64,000 nucleotides of DNA from Brevibacterium sp. XM4083 (GTDB lineage: Bacteria; Actinomycetota; Actinomycetes; Actinomycetales; Brevibacteriaceae), in contig NZ_VFYR02000005.1 in assembly GCF_006489205.2 (NCBI RefSeq), positions 288,782 through 352,781 on the forward strand, written 5' to 3'. Below are positions 45,570 to 54,390 of this stretch, in pieces (within the stretch, counting starts at the first letter, position 1; every line of letters begins with the position of its first letter). Under the pieces are notes generated by a model. The model made no database searches, was not told the origin of the DNA, and worked only from the letters and a program-made list of their open reading frames with translations. Position numbers and translations under genes: made by a program.

Positions 45570-47468
45570 ATGCAGAAGAAACTCGTGCAGAGTTCGCTCG
45601 CCCTGTCCGCTGTCGCAGCGCTCAGTCTCGGCAATGCGTTCTTCGCGTCGCCTGCGATGGCCACCGCCGCCCCGCAGAAGCTCGACGTGCAGAGTGACAC
45701 CCAGATCCAGAAGGCGCTGTCCGACATCGAAGGCGTCAATGCCTACGGTGAGCGCGACGGCAAGCTCAGCCTCGGCGTCGAGAAGAAGACGCAGGAGATC
45801 AAGGATCTCGAGAAGAAGTACTCGAACATCACGATCACCGAAGGCATCAAGGAGCTTCAGCCGTACGCGAAGAACGACCTCGTCGGTGGTGCCGGGTACC
45901 TCGTGCAGACCCCGGCCGGCGGCGGCGTCTGCTCGACCGGATTCTCCGGCTGGGACGACGCGGGCAAGCCGGTTGTCCTCACTGCGGGTCACTGCGCGAA
46001 GAACTACAACGCCGACACCGGTGAGATCAACGGTGACTCGACCGTCGACCAGACCGAGCGTCCGAGCACCGCGCAGGCCAACGGCGGCGAGGGCTTCGAT
46101 CCGTCGGGCCTCGGCATCGCCGGCAAGTGGGGCTTCACGAGCTACGGCAGCGGTGACCTCCTCGACCCGACGGACCCGAATCCGCCACTCCCGAAGGAAA
46201 GCGACATCGACTTCGCCGTCATCAACGTCGACGAATCGAAGTACAACGTCAAGAACGGCGTGACCGACTGGACCACCGCGGACACCGAGGACCTGTCCTC
46301 GAGCCTCGCGACGAACATCGCGAAGGTCGGTGCCCATACCGAAGGCAAGATCCAGAAGTCCGGACGCACCACTGGTCTGACCGAGGGCGAAGTCATCCCG
46401 CGCGAGGAGTACGACTACGACTTCACCAACGTCGGCGGATACTGGGTGCACGGCTTCGGCGTGAGCTCGCCGGCCGACAAGCCGTTCTCGCAGCCGGGCG
46501 ACTCCGGTGGAGCCGTCTTCCAGGGTGAGACCGCTGTCGGCGTCATCTCCGGCGGCGGACCTGCCGACGACGGCACCCAGTTCGGTTGGGTCGCTGACCT
46601 CGACTACTCGCTCGAGCAGTCCGGCCAGTCGTTCAACGTCGAGAAGCCGGGCACGGAGACGCCTGAGGCCCCAGCCGCTCCCGTGGTCGAAGATCAGACG
46701 ATCAAGCCCAACGGTGACGTCAAGGGCAAGGCAGCGGCGAATGCCGAGGTCAAGGTCGCCTGGAAGCCGGCAGCCGATGCCGGCACGAACAGTGCGCAGG
46801 CTGCGACGGAGGGCTCGGAGACGGTCAAGGCCGATGCCGATGGCAACTTCGTCCTCGAAGGCCCCGAGGCCGCCGGCGATTACGACTACACCGCGACGGC
46901 TGTCGTCGACGGTCAGGAGTCGGAAGCCGCTGCCTTCACGGTGACAGTCGAGGAGGAGAAGACCGAGACCCCGGCTCCGGTGGAGCGCGGAATCACGGTC
47001 GACCCGAAGGAGATCGCCGCCTCGGACTTCGTCCAGAAGGACAAGGCCGTGCAGATCACCGTCAAGGGCTTCGACGAGGGCGAGAAGGTGTCGCTCAAGC
47101 TCGTGTCCGGACCGGAGAACGTCAAGGGCATCGAACTCGACGAGACGGCCAACGCCGATGGCGTCGCCGCCTTCTCGATCTACGGGACGAGCGCCTCCGA
47201 CCCCTCGGTCTACGTCGGCCAGTACGACGTGTCCGTCACCGGTGCCAATGACACCGAGGACGAGTCGGCTCTGACCGGGTCGTTCAAGGTTGTTGCCGAT
47301 GAGAAGGGCAACGGCGGCGGAAGCGACGACGGCAAGGACGGCGGTGACGGCGGCGGCGACCTGCCCCGCACCGGTGCTGAACTCACCGGTCTCGCTGCCG
47401 GTGCAGGTCTGCTCCTCGTCGGCGGCGCCGCTGTGGTGCTGACGATGCGTCGCGCGAAGAAGAACTGA
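45570..47468 (+). CDS. Sortase-anchored S1 family peptidase, paralogue 1
   Basis: The 632-residue exported protein has a signal peptide (residues 1-32, ending SPAMA), a short N-terminal region with a coiled-coil-like EKKTQEIKDLEKKYS, and a trypsin-like S1 domain (~102-345). The catalytic residues are His141 (LTAGHCAK), Asp214 (SDIDFAV) and Ser312 (QPGDSGGAV); Cys121-Cys142 may form a disulfide. Two Ig-like or beta-rich modules (~375-460 and ~475-575) follow, then a Gly/Asp spacer and LPRTG (598-602) with a membrane helix and basic tail, for sortase anchoring. It is followed by a terminator and then a paralogue. Confidence 0.92.
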   Translation: MQKKLVQSSLALSAVAALSLGNAFFASPAMATAAPQKLDVQSDTQIQKALSDIEGVNAYGERDGKLSLGVEKKTQEIKDLEKKYSNITITEGIKELQPYAKNDLVGGAGYLVQTPAGGGVCSTGFSGWDDAGKPVVLTAGHCAKNYNADTGEINGDSTVDQTERPSTAQANGGEGFDPSGLGIAGKWGFTSYGSGDLLDPTDPNPPLPKESDIDFAVINVDESKYNVKNGVTDWTTADTEDLSSSLATNIAKVGAHTEGKIQKSGRTTGLTEGEVIPREEYDYDFTNVGGYWVHGFGVSSPADKPFSQPGDSGGAVFQGETAVGVISGGGPADDGTQFGWVADLDYSLEQSGQSFNVEKPGTETPEAPAAPVVEDQTIKPNGDVKGKAAANAEVKVAWKPAADAGTNSAQAATEGSETVKADADGNFVLEGPEAAGDYDYTATAVVDGQESEAAAFTVTVEEEKTETPAPVERGITVDPKEIAASDFVQKDKAVQITVKGFDEGEKVSLKLVSGPENVKGIELDETANADGVAAFSIYGTSASDPSVYVGQYDVSVTGANDTEDESALTGSFKVVADEKGNGGGSDDGKDGGDGGGDLPRTGAELTGLAAGAGLLLVGGAAVVLTMRRAKKN

Positions 47469-47528
47469 ATGCGCTGAGAGTCGCACAGTGACCGACTCTG
47501 GTCGGTCGCGGTGTGAGCACAGTTGACA

Positions 47529-47567
47529 GGGCGCCCTCGGTGGAGACACTGGGGGCGCCCTTGTTTT
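47529..47567 (+). terminator. Rho-independent terminator after S1 peptidase 1
   Basis: A 14-bp stem (GGGCGCCCTCGGTG at 47529-47542 pairing with 47547-47560, two G-U pairs) with a GAGA loop and a TTGTTTT tract at 47561-47567. It is 60 nt after the stop codon. Confidence 0.9.
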
Positions 47568-47719
47568 CCGTTTCGTGATGCTGCACTGCGGCAAGCGCCC
47601 GATGAGTCGAGATGTTGCCGCGCCGGGGCCGAGCGGCGTTCTGGTGCGGTTCTCACAACTCAGCAGCGGTCTGAACTGGAACGAAGACAGTCCCATCGCT
47701 CGGTCTCGCTGGAGCAGTC

Positions 47720-47820
47720 TTCTGTTTCGTTCATTTAGTTCACAGGAACAGACCCCATTTCTTGGTGGTCCATGGATGCGGCCCGTAACCTGTTTGTGAC
47801 TAAGGTCATCACTTTGTGAC
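47720..47820 (+). promoter_or_regulatory. Upstream region of second S1 peptidase, matching the first
   Basis: A TTCTGTTTCGTTCATTTAG block leads into GTTCAC at 47738-47743. CCGTAACCTG begins 45 bp later at 47783, the same spacing as at 45393/45438. GTAACCTGTTTGTGAC at 47785-47800 has half-sites 11 bp apart, and a third GTGAC is at 47816-47820. The equal spacing shows that the two promoters share ancestry. Control by MtrA or a similar direct-repeat binder is inferred. Confidence 0.5.
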
Positions 47821-47854
47821 ATTGGCAACTCCCCGAAGAAGAGAGACGGAAAGT

Positions 47855-50284
47855 ATGCAGAAGAAGCTCGTGCAGAGCTCGCTCGCTATGACCGCCGCCG
47901 CGGCCCTCGGCCTCGGCAGTGCGTTCTTCGCGTCCCCTGCGATGGCCACCGGCCCGCAGAAGCTGGACGTGCAGAGTGACAAGCAGGTCGAGAAGGCTCT
48001 GGCAGAGATCGATCCCGGGAACGTCAACGCCTATGGTGTGAAGAACGGGAAGCTCAACCTCGGCGTTCAGGAGAAGACCGCCGAAATCGAGGACCTCGAG
48101 AAGAAGTTCGACAATGTCGATGTCATTGAAGGCGTCGGCGAGCTCGAGCCCTATGCGGCCAACGACATCGTCGGTGGAGCGGGTTACCTCGCAACGTCTC
48201 CTTCCGGTGGTGGAGCGTGTTCGACCGGTTTCTCCGGCTGGGACGGGGCGGGTAACCCGATCGTCCTCACCGCTGGACACTGCGCGAAGGATTACAACGC
48301 GGACACCGGTGTCATTTCGGGGTCGACCACGGTCGACCAGACTGAGCAGCCGGCGACCGCTCCCGCTGCCGGAGGCGACGGATTCGTTCGATCCGGACTC
48401 GGTGTCATCGGCACCTGGGGATTCACGAGCTACGGCAGTGGCGACTACCTGGTCGGTGACGACCCGAACGGATGGCCGCAGCCGAAGTCCACTGACATCG
48501 ACTTCGCCGTCATCAATGTCGACGAGGCCAAGTACGGTGTCAAGAACGGCGTGACCGATTGGACGAGTGCCTCGACCAACGATCTGTCGACGAGTCTCGC
48601 GACTGATATCAAGCAGGTCGGCTCTGAGCAGCCTGGCAAAGTGAAGAAGTCCGGTCGCACTACCGGAGTCACCGAAGGCGATGTCTGGACGGAATACAAC
48701 GAGCGGTTCCAGTACGCGAACATCGGCGGATACTGGGTCCACGGATTCGGCGTCCGGTCGGAAGTCAGTGACCCGTTCTCGCAGCCCGGTGACTCGGGTG
48801 GAGCCGTCTTCCAGGGAGACACTGCCGTCGGCGTGATCTCGGGTGGCGGACCTACCACGTCGAACGGCACCACGTTCCAGTTCGGTTGGGTTGCCGACCT
48901 CGACTACTCCCTCGAACAGTCCGGCCAGAGCTTCAAACTGACCCCGCCGGACAACGGTGGCGGCGACGATGCGAACGCCGACTCCACCGCTGGTGCCGAG
49001 GCTGATGCCTCGACCGGTGCCAATGCTGATGCGGGCGCTGACGGTGCCGAGGCTGACGCTTCGACCGGTGCCAATGCTGATGCGGGCGCTGACGGTGCCG
49101 AGGCTGACGCTTCGACCGGTGCCAATGCTGATGCGGGCGCTGACGGTGCCGAGGCTGACGCTTCGACCGGTGCCAACGCTGATGCCGGTGCTGACGGTGC
49201 CGAGGCTGATGCTTCGACCGGTGCCAACGCTGATGCCGGTGCCGCCGGTGCCGAGGCTGACGCCTCCGACGACGGCAACCCGGAACAGCCGGAAGCGCCG
49301 AAGGCCGGCGACCAGACGATCAAGCCCAACGGTCAGGTGACCGGCCAGGCCACTCCGAACGCTGAGGTGAAGATCACCTGGGCACCGAAGGCCGGCACGC
49401 AGTCCGCTTCGAAGCAGACGGCGGGTGCCAAGGCTGAGGCCGCTCCGACCGGTGCGGAGACCGTCAAGGCCGACGCCGACGGAAACTTCACCATTGAGGG
49501 CCCCGAAGCTGTCGGTGCCTACGACTACACGGCCCAGGCTGTCGTCGACGGCCAGGAATCCGAGGTCACGAAGTTCACCGTGACCGTCGAGTCCGCTGAT
49601 GACGCGAACGCTGCGGCCAACGGTGACGATGCCGAGGCTGACGCTGGTGCCGAAGCCGATGCCGGTGCCGATGCCAAGGACGCCAACGCGGACTCGGGTG
49701 CCGACACGAAGGATGCGGGTGCCAACGCCGCAGCCGACGCGAAGGACGCCAACGCCGACTCGGACGATTCGAAGGACGGCGAGGCCCCGGCCGAGCGTGC
49801 GATCTCGATCACCCCGAAGGAGATCGTCGACACGGACTTCGTCCAGAAGGACAAGGGCGTGAAGATCACCGTCAAGGGCTTCGACGAGGGTGAGAAGGTC
49901 ACGCTCAAGGTCGTCGCCGGTCCTGACAACGTCAAGGGCATCGAGCTGACCGAGACCGCGAACGCCGACGGTGTCGCCGGATTCTCGATCTACGGCACGA
50001 GCGCCTCCGACCCCTCGGTCTATCGCGGCAAGTACGACGTGTCCGTCACCGGTGCCAACGACACCGACGACGAGTCGCCCCTGACCGGTTCGTTCACGGT
50101 CGTCTCCGATGACCAGGGCAACGGCGGCGGTGGCAGCGACGACGGTGGCAAGGACGGCGGTGACGGCGGCGGCGACCTGCCCCGCACCGGTGCCGAGCTC
50201 ACCGGCCTCGCAGCCGGTGCCGGCCTGCTCCTCGTCGGCGGTGCCGCTGTGGTGCTGACGATGCGTCGGGTCAAGAAGAACTGA
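47855..50284 (+). CDS. Sortase-anchored S1 family peptidase, paralogue 2 with repeat linker
   Basis: The 809-residue protein has the same plan as the gene at 45570: signal peptide (1-32), S1 domain with His142, Asp216 and Ser314, Cys122-Cys143, two beta-rich modules and LPRTG at 775-779 with membrane helix and RRVKKN tail. The two differ mainly in low-complexity insertions here. One is a linker of five 17-residue repeats (381-465, unit AEADASTGANADAGADG). The other, ~581-645, is Ala/Asp/Lys rich. The linker should hold the protease away from the wall. ATG 47855 is chosen because it matches the paralogue's MQKKLVQSSL. Confidence 0.92.
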   Translation: MQKKLVQSSLAMTAAAALGLGSAFFASPAMATGPQKLDVQSDKQVEKALAEIDPGNVNAYGVKNGKLNLGVQEKTAEIEDLEKKFDNVDVIEGVGELEPYAANDIVGGAGYLATSPSGGGACSTGFSGWDGAGNPIVLTAGHCAKDYNADTGVISGSTTVDQTEQPATAPAAGGDGFVRSGLGVIGTWGFTSYGSGDYLVGDDPNGWPQPKSTDIDFAVINVDEAKYGVKNGVTDWTSASTNDLSTSLATDIKQVGSEQPGKVKKSGRTTGVTEGDVWTEYNERFQYANIGGYWVHGFGVRSEVSDPFSQPGDSGGAVFQGDTAVGVISGGGPTTSNGTTFQFGWVADLDYSLEQSGQSFKLTPPDNGGGDDANADSTAGAEADASTGANADAGADGAEADASTGANADAGADGAEADASTGANADAGADGAEADASTGANADAGADGAEADASTGANADAGAAGAEADASDDGNPEQPEAPKAGDQTIKPNGQVTGQATPNAEVKITWAPKAGTQSASKQTAGAKAEAAPTGAETVKADADGNFTIEGPEAVGAYDYTAQAVVDGQESEVTKFTVTVESADDANAAANGDDAEADAGAEADAGADAKDANADSGADTKDAGANAAADAKDANADSDDSKDGEAPAERAISITPKEIVDTDFVQKDKGVKITVKGFDEGEKVTLKVVAGPDNVKGIELTETANADGVAGFSIYGTSASDPSVYRGKYDVSVTGANDTDDESPLTGSFTVVSDDQGNGGGGSDDGGKDGGDGGGDLPRTGAELTGLAAGAGLLLVGGAAVVLTMRRVKKN
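48995..49249 (+). repeat. Five 51-bp tandem repeats in peptidase linker
   Basis: Units start at 48995, 49046, 49097, 49148 and 49199, each 17 codons (AEADASTGANADAGADG; the fifth ends AGAAG). A partial sixth follows. Units 2 and 3 are nearly identical at DNA level, which points to recent amplification. The period is a multiple of three, so copy number can change without breaking the frame. Confidence 0.95.
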
Positions 50285-50322
50285 GACTCTGTGATCACTG
50301 AGTGATCGCTCGAGCACAGCAG

Positions 50323-50355
50323 AAGCGCCCCTGGTGGACATCACCAGGGGCGCTT
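50323..50355 (+). terminator. Terminator hairpin after S1 peptidase 2
   Basis: A perfect 14-bp stem, AAGCGCCCCTGGTG at 50323-50336 and its complement at 50342-50355, with a 5-nt loop. It lies 38 nt after the stop codon. There is no long T-tract. Confidence 0.85.
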
Positions 50356-50368
50356 CGCCGTCCCCGAA

Positions 50369-50460
50369 CTCTGCGCTCAGTCCCGATCGCGGTGCTCGAT
50401 CCTGATCTCTGCGCTCAGTCCCGATCGAGGTGCCCAATCCTGATCTCTGCGCTCAGTCCG
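50369..50460. repeat. 38-bp tandem repeat at the 3' end of a GNAT gene
   Basis: CTCTGCGCTCAGTCC starts at 50369, 50407 and 50445, a period of 38 bp (about 2.4 copies). The third copy contains the stop codon of the minus-strand acetyltransferase. The first two copies look like duplications of that 3' end moved into the spacer. Confidence 0.85.
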
Positions 50461-51001
50461 GTTGGTCGTCCCACTCGACTGGAATCCTCACGCCGGTCTC
50501 CCATTCTTCGCGGAGAATCGCATAGGCGACGGCATCGAGCCGGTCACCGCCCTCGACGGTCCAGGCTCGCCGATGGTGAGCCTCCTTCGTCCACCCCGCC
50601 CGGACGAACACCTTCCGCATCGCGACGTTGTCCGCCCTCGTCATTCCTTCGAAGCGCTGCGCCGAGGTGGTCGTGAACAGATGGTCCGTCACCGCCCGCA
50701 GGATCTCCTCGCCCAAGCCCCTGCCGCGGTGATCCGCCGCCACGCGCAGATCGAACTCCGGAGTGTCATCGCCGAGGTCATCGATCCGCACGAGGCCGAT
50801 CCGACCCAGCTCGGCGTCGACGACCCACAGTGCGACACCGTCGTCGCCGAGGAAGCCACCGGAGTCGACGAACTCCGCGGCCTCACCGACCGACCGCACA
50901 CCCGCCCGCGCATGGTACGGAAAGGCGTTCGTCGAGAAGAACTCGATGAGTGCGGTGCGATCGCGGCCGCCGGGAACGATCGGTTCGAAGGATATGCTCA
51001 T
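50453..51001 (-). CDS. GNAT family acetyltransferase (RimJ/RimL-like)
   Basis: The 182-residue protein has LGRIGLVRIDDLGDDTPEFD, the acetyl-CoA loop VAADHRGRGLGEEILRAV, and EGMTRADNVAMRKVFVRAGW, as in RimJ/RimL relatives. The acceptor is unknown. The C-terminal ~25 residues extend past the fold and end inside a 38-bp repeat. It is divergent from the small gene at 51043, 41 bp apart. Confidence 0.88.
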   Translation of the reverse strand: MSISFEPIVPGGRDRTALIEFFSTNAFPYHARAGVRSVGEAAEFVDSGGFLGDDGVALWVVDAELGRIGLVRIDDLGDDTPEFDLRVAADHRGRGLGEEILRAVTDHLFTTTSAQRFEGMTRADNVAMRKVFVRAGWTKEAHHRRAWTVEGGDRLDAVAYAILREEWETGVRIPVEWDDQPD

Positions 51002-51042
51002 GGCACCAACGGTAGTCCGTCACCGCAGAGAGGGGAGTGACA

Positions 51043-51261
51043 GTGAGCATCGACGACGATCCCTTCGACTACCGGATCACGAAGTCCGGAGTCATCGTCA
51101 TCGGGCGCGGCGGCCGCACCGTCATGGAGCTCGGCGGTCGGCAGGCCGCCGCACTCATACCCAAGCTCGGTCACAGCGACGCCGCCGACCAGCAGCTGCT
51201 CGCACGAGCGACAGGGAACTATCGCCGCGGCAACGAGCGCCGAAGTCGTCGCTCACAATGA
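51043..51261 (+). CDS. Small conserved-looking actinobacterial protein
   Basis: A 72-residue product starts at GTG 51043 with AGGGGAG 5 nt upstream (GTG 51037 is an alternative). It has three short strands (DYRITKSGVIVIGRGGRTVM), a helix (GRQAAALIPKLG) and a C-terminal QLLARATGNYRRGNERR helix. The C-terminal motif recalls a small protein family I have seen in actinobacteria without assigned function. Its basic end could bind nucleic acid. Confidence 0.65.
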   Translation: MSIDDDPFDYRITKSGVIVIGRGGRTVMELGGRQAAALIPKLGHSDAADQQLLARATGNYRRGNERRSRRSQ

Positions 51262-51267
51262 CTTGTC

Positions 51268-51279
51268 TACCGATCAGTA
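51268..51279. promoter_or_regulatory. Near-palindrome before thioesterase-like gene (possible TetR-type site)
   Basis: TACCGATCAGTA is palindromic except for C/T transitions at two positions and resembles operators of TetR-type lipid-metabolism regulators. It lies 19 bp before ATG 51298, inside the likely promoter. No TetR gene is adjacent, so this rests only on the motif shape. Confidence 0.35.
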
Positions 51280-51297
51280 ATTGGTAACGTGAGTCAC

Positions 51298-52116
51298 ATG
51301 ACCGATGAGACCCAGAGCGAGTTCGCCCACGCGACCGCAGTCACTCCGCGCGGCGACGCCCACTACTCCGCCGACCTCGACGGCCGCTGGAAGGTCGGCG
51401 GCGCCGTCAACGGGGGCTACCTCCTCGGCGTCATCGGTCGAGCGATGGCGCAGACCACTCCCGCCACGCCGGATCCGCTCGTCATCTCCGCCTATTACCT
51501 CGGTCCCAGCGACTCCGGGCCCGCCGAGGTGGCGGTGCGGACGATCCGCACCGGTCGGTCGAGCGCGACGCTGGGCGCCGATCTCAACCAGGAGGGGCAG
51601 CCGAGGATCACGGCGCTCGCGACGTTCGGCAGCCTCGGCGCGCTTCCCGACGATGTCGCCACCTCAGCGCAGCGACCGGATCTTCCCGACCCCGATGACT
51701 GCATTCCGATGGCCGAGGGTCCGCAGGAGTTCCTCGACTCCGCGCCCGTCGTCTTCCGCTATGACATGCGTCTCGACCCTGCCACCGCGGGATTCGCGGC
51801 CGGCCGTCCGAGCGGGCGCGGTCTCCTCCAGGGATGGATCAGGCTCGGCGACGGCGCCGATCCCGATCCGCTGGCGCTTCTCGCCTTCCTCGACGCCTTC
51901 CCGCCGGTGATGTTCGACCTCGGGCGCTTCAACTGGGCTCCGACGATGGAGCTCACCGCCCACGTGCGGGCGCACCCGGCACCGGGGTGGATCGGCGTGA
52001 AGGTGCAGACCCGCAACATCGCCGGCGGCATGTTCGAAGAGGACTGCGAGCTGTGGGACTCCGCCGGGCGCCTCGTCGCCCAGTCCCGTCAGCTCGCGCG
52101 CCAGCCGCGCGCCTGA
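51298..52116 (+). CDS. Thioesterase-like (double hotdog) protein
   Basis: The 272-residue protein has an N-terminal hotdog with VGGAVNGGYLLGVIGRAM and AYYLGPSDSGPAEVAVRTIR. A second hotdog has GLLQGWIRLGDG, LLAFLDAFPPVMFDL and LTAHVRAHPAPGWIGVKVQT, ending with SAGRLVAQSRQLA. This is the acyl-CoA thioesterase II-like arrangement common in mycobacteria and relatives. It probably hydrolyses an acyl-CoA. ATG 51298 is preferred; GTG 51289 is also in frame. Confidence 0.85.
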   Translation: MTDETQSEFAHATAVTPRGDAHYSADLDGRWKVGGAVNGGYLLGVIGRAMAQTTPATPDPLVISAYYLGPSDSGPAEVAVRTIRTGRSSATLGADLNQEGQPRITALATFGSLGALPDDVATSAQRPDLPDPDDCIPMAEGPQEFLDSAPVVFRYDMRLDPATAGFAAGRPSGRGLLQGWIRLGDGADPDPLALLAFLDAFPPVMFDLGRFNWAPTMELTAHVRAHPAPGWIGVKVQTRNIAGGMFEEDCELWDSAGRLVAQSRQLARQPRA

Positions 52117-52246
52117 GCTCGCACCCGCCGGCCGGGTGAGACGTCACATGACGGCGGATCTCGGTCCGCGGCGGTCACGTCAGTGCCGCGGCATAGGGTG
52201 GAACCCGTCATCGACTGCTCGACCATACAAGGAAGGACCACCTGTC

Positions 52247-52672
52247 ATGGCCTCGCTGAACTCCCTGAGCATCACCTTCGACTGCACCGACGTCGAAACC
52301 CAGTCGCTGTTCTGGGCGGAGCTGCTCCACGCCGAGATCGATGAGGGCGCCAACGAGTTCGTCGCGAGCATCGGCGGAATCCACGATGGGACGTCACCGA
52401 CGCCGGGCATGCTCTTCCTCAAGGTCGATGACCGAGCTGATGCTCGGAGTGCCGAACCGAAGAGCACAGATAGGGTCGTGGCGAAGAATCCTCTCCACAT
52501 CGACCTCGACGATCCCGACTATCCTGCCGATGTCGATCGCGCGGTGGCGCTGGGCGCGACGAAGGTCGCCTCGTTCGATGAATTCGGCATCGAATGGACA
52601 ACACTGACGGATCCCGAGGGCTACGTCTTCGACATCGGTCGCCGCAAGGCAGAGAGTGAGGACCCCCGATGA
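52247..52672 (+). CDS. VOC family protein (glyoxalase-like)
   Basis: The 141-residue protein has the glyoxalase-like VOC layout: LSITFDCTDVETQSLFWAEL, NPLHIDLDDPDYPADVDRAV with the second-module His, and WTTLTDPEGYVFDIG with the metal Glu region. Its substrate is unknown. ATG 52247 is preceded by AAGGAAGGA. It overlaps the next gene as ATGA (52669-52672), so the pair is co-translated. Confidence 0.87.
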   Translation: MASLNSLSITFDCTDVETQSLFWAELLHAEIDEGANEFVASIGGIHDGTSPTPGMLFLKVDDRADARSAEPKSTDRVVAKNPLHIDLDDPDYPADVDRAVALGATKVASFDEFGIEWTTLTDPEGYVFDIGRRKAESEDPR

Positions 52673-53184
52673 ATCTGCCGCTGGACGAACCCCGCGATCA
52701 GCCGGACGAGCGTGAGGGACTCGTCGAATTCCTCGACTACCAACGGCAGGTGTTGCGCCGGAAGGTCGCCGGGTTGAGCGCGGAGGAGCTGCGGCGCACC
52801 GTCGGCGTCTCGAGTCTCACGCTCGGCGGCATCGTCAAGCATCTCAGCCTCGTCGAGTACACGTGGTTCCTCGATCGCACGGCGGGGGAGGCACTGCCCG
52901 AGCCGTTCGCGGCGATCGATTGGCGGAGCGACCGCGACTGGGATTTCGAGAGCGCCGCCGACGATTCGCCTGAAGAGCTGCTCGACCTCCACGAACGCGC
53001 GGTCGAGAGCTCACGGGAGGTGCTCGCCGGCATCGCTGATCTCGGCACACCGCTGCGCCGCCGCTCCCACGGCAGCGTGCAGAATGTGCGGTGGGTGCTC
53101 ATCCACATGATCGAGGAGTACGCCCGACATCTCGGCCACGCCGACCTCCTCCGAGAGAGCATCGACGGAGCCGTCGGCGACTGA
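52669..53184 (+). CDS. DinB/DUF664-like protein
   Basis: The 171-residue protein fits the DUF664 branch of DinB-like four-helix metalloproteins. LGGIVKHLSLVEYTWFLDR carries the first His, and VRWVLIHMIEEYARHLGHADLLRE has the HxxxH pattern near the end. Such proteins often use mycothiol or a related thiol. It is translationally coupled to the VOC protein, so the two may act on the same small molecule; this partnership is inferred. Confidence 0.85.
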   Translation: MNLPLDEPRDQPDEREGLVEFLDYQRQVLRRKVAGLSAEELRRTVGVSSLTLGGIVKHLSLVEYTWFLDRTAGEALPEPFAAIDWRSDRDWDFESAADDSPEELLDLHERAVESSREVLAGIADLGTPLRRRSHGSVQNVRWVLIHMIEEYARHLGHADLLRESIDGAVGD

Positions 53185-53282
53185 TCGGGTCGGGCCGCTC
53201 ACCTGCGCGATCAGGGAGGGCGCAGACCGCTGTGAGACGATAGAGGCGAATCCAATGCCCTGTCGTCGGACGAAAGCGACCC

Positions 53283-54275
53283 TTGACTTCTCCTGCCCCC
53301 AATCACACCAGCACGCCCACTGACGCACCGCGCCGTTCGAAGGCGTGGATTCCCCTCGACCTCGTGCGCGGTTTCCTCATCGGCTCCGCCGAGCTCGTCC
53401 CCGGCGTCTCCGGCGGCACGGTGGCCCTCGTCACCGGTGTCTACGACCAGCTCATCGACTCCGCCGCACACGTCGTCAAGGCGGCGAAGACGCTCGTCAC
53501 CGGCCCCGATCGGCTCTCTGGGGCTCTCGCGGAGCTCAAGCGCACCGACTGGTTCCTCATCATCCCCGTCCTCCTCGGCATGGCCACCGCCGTCTTCAGC
53601 ATCGCCGGTCTCATGGCCGGATTCGTCACCGACAACCCCGAACTCGCCCGCGGACTGTTCTTCGGTCTCGTCGCCGCGAGCATCCTCGTGCCCCTGCTCA
53701 TGCTGCCGCCCCGAACGCGGCGCGAACCCATCGCGCTCGGCATCCTCGCGTTCATCGCCGCGGCCGCGCTGGCGTTCTGGATGACCGGGCTGGCCGGCGG
53801 CGCCGAGGTGGAGAACCCGCCGCTCATCGCCGTCTTCCTCGTCGCCTCGGTCGCGATCTGCGCGCTCGTCGTGCCCGGTGTCTCCGGCTCGTTCTTCCTT
53901 CTCGCCGTCGGCATGTACACGACGACTCTGCGGGCCGTCGACGAACGCGACCTCGTCTACATCGCCGTCTTCGGCCTCGGCGCCGTTGTCGGCCTCGCCG
54001 TCTTCGTCAACATCCTCCGCTACTTCCTCCACAATCACCGCTGGTGGACGCTGCTCATCATGGCCGGACTCATGCTCGGATCCCTCCGCGCTCTGTGGCC
54101 GTGGCAGTCCGCCGCCGAGGTGGGCTCCGACGGCGAACCGCACGGTGCCGGCGGCCTGCTCGCCCCCTACGACCCCGTGCTCGGCCCGGTGCTCCTCGCC
54201 GTCGCCGGGGCGATCGTCGTCATCATCCTCATCATCGTCGAGAAGCGCTTCGCCGCGAAGCCGTCCGCCCACTGA
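53283..54275 (+). CDS. DUF368 membrane protein (lipid-carrier translocase family)
   Basis: The 330-residue protein has about eight helices and the DUF368 repeat motif twice: GSAELVPGVSGGTVALVTGV near residue 38 and ALVVPGVSGSFFLLAVGMYT near 200. Family members (PopT) move undecaprenyl phosphate across the membrane for cell-wall synthesis. A TTG start at 53283 is the only option that keeps the family N-terminus in frame; Shine-Dalgarno support is weak. A DedA protein with the same proposed activity lies at 31378-32172. Confidence 0.9.
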   Translation: MTSPAPNHTSTPTDAPRRSKAWIPLDLVRGFLIGSAELVPGVSGGTVALVTGVYDQLIDSAAHVVKAAKTLVTGPDRLSGALAELKRTDWFLIIPVLLGMATAVFSIAGLMAGFVTDNPELARGLFFGLVAASILVPLLMLPPRTRREPIALGILAFIAAAALAFWMTGLAGGAEVENPPLIAVFLVASVAICALVVPGVSGSFFLLAVGMYTTTLRAVDERDLVYIAVFGLGAVVGLAVFVNILRYFLHNHRWWTLLIMAGLMLGSLRALWPWQSAAEVGSDGEPHGAGGLLAPYDPVLGPVLLAVAGAIVVIILIIVEKRFAAKPSAH

Positions 54276-54390
54276 GGCGACCCGCCGAGGTGGTGGTTCG
54301 CCTCGGCGCTGGACGGTCGGTTGAGGCCGACGACGATTGCCGTAGAGTGAGGAACGACCCATTCACCTTCCGTCAAGGAGCGATCGAAGC

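Noticed and set aside
47735..50437. 900-codon minus-strand open frame opposite the second S1 peptidase
   Set aside because: It is a codon-bias shadow. The plus strand has signal peptide, catalytic triad and LPRTG; the minus product is repetitive Val/Gly/Arg with no start site or domain.
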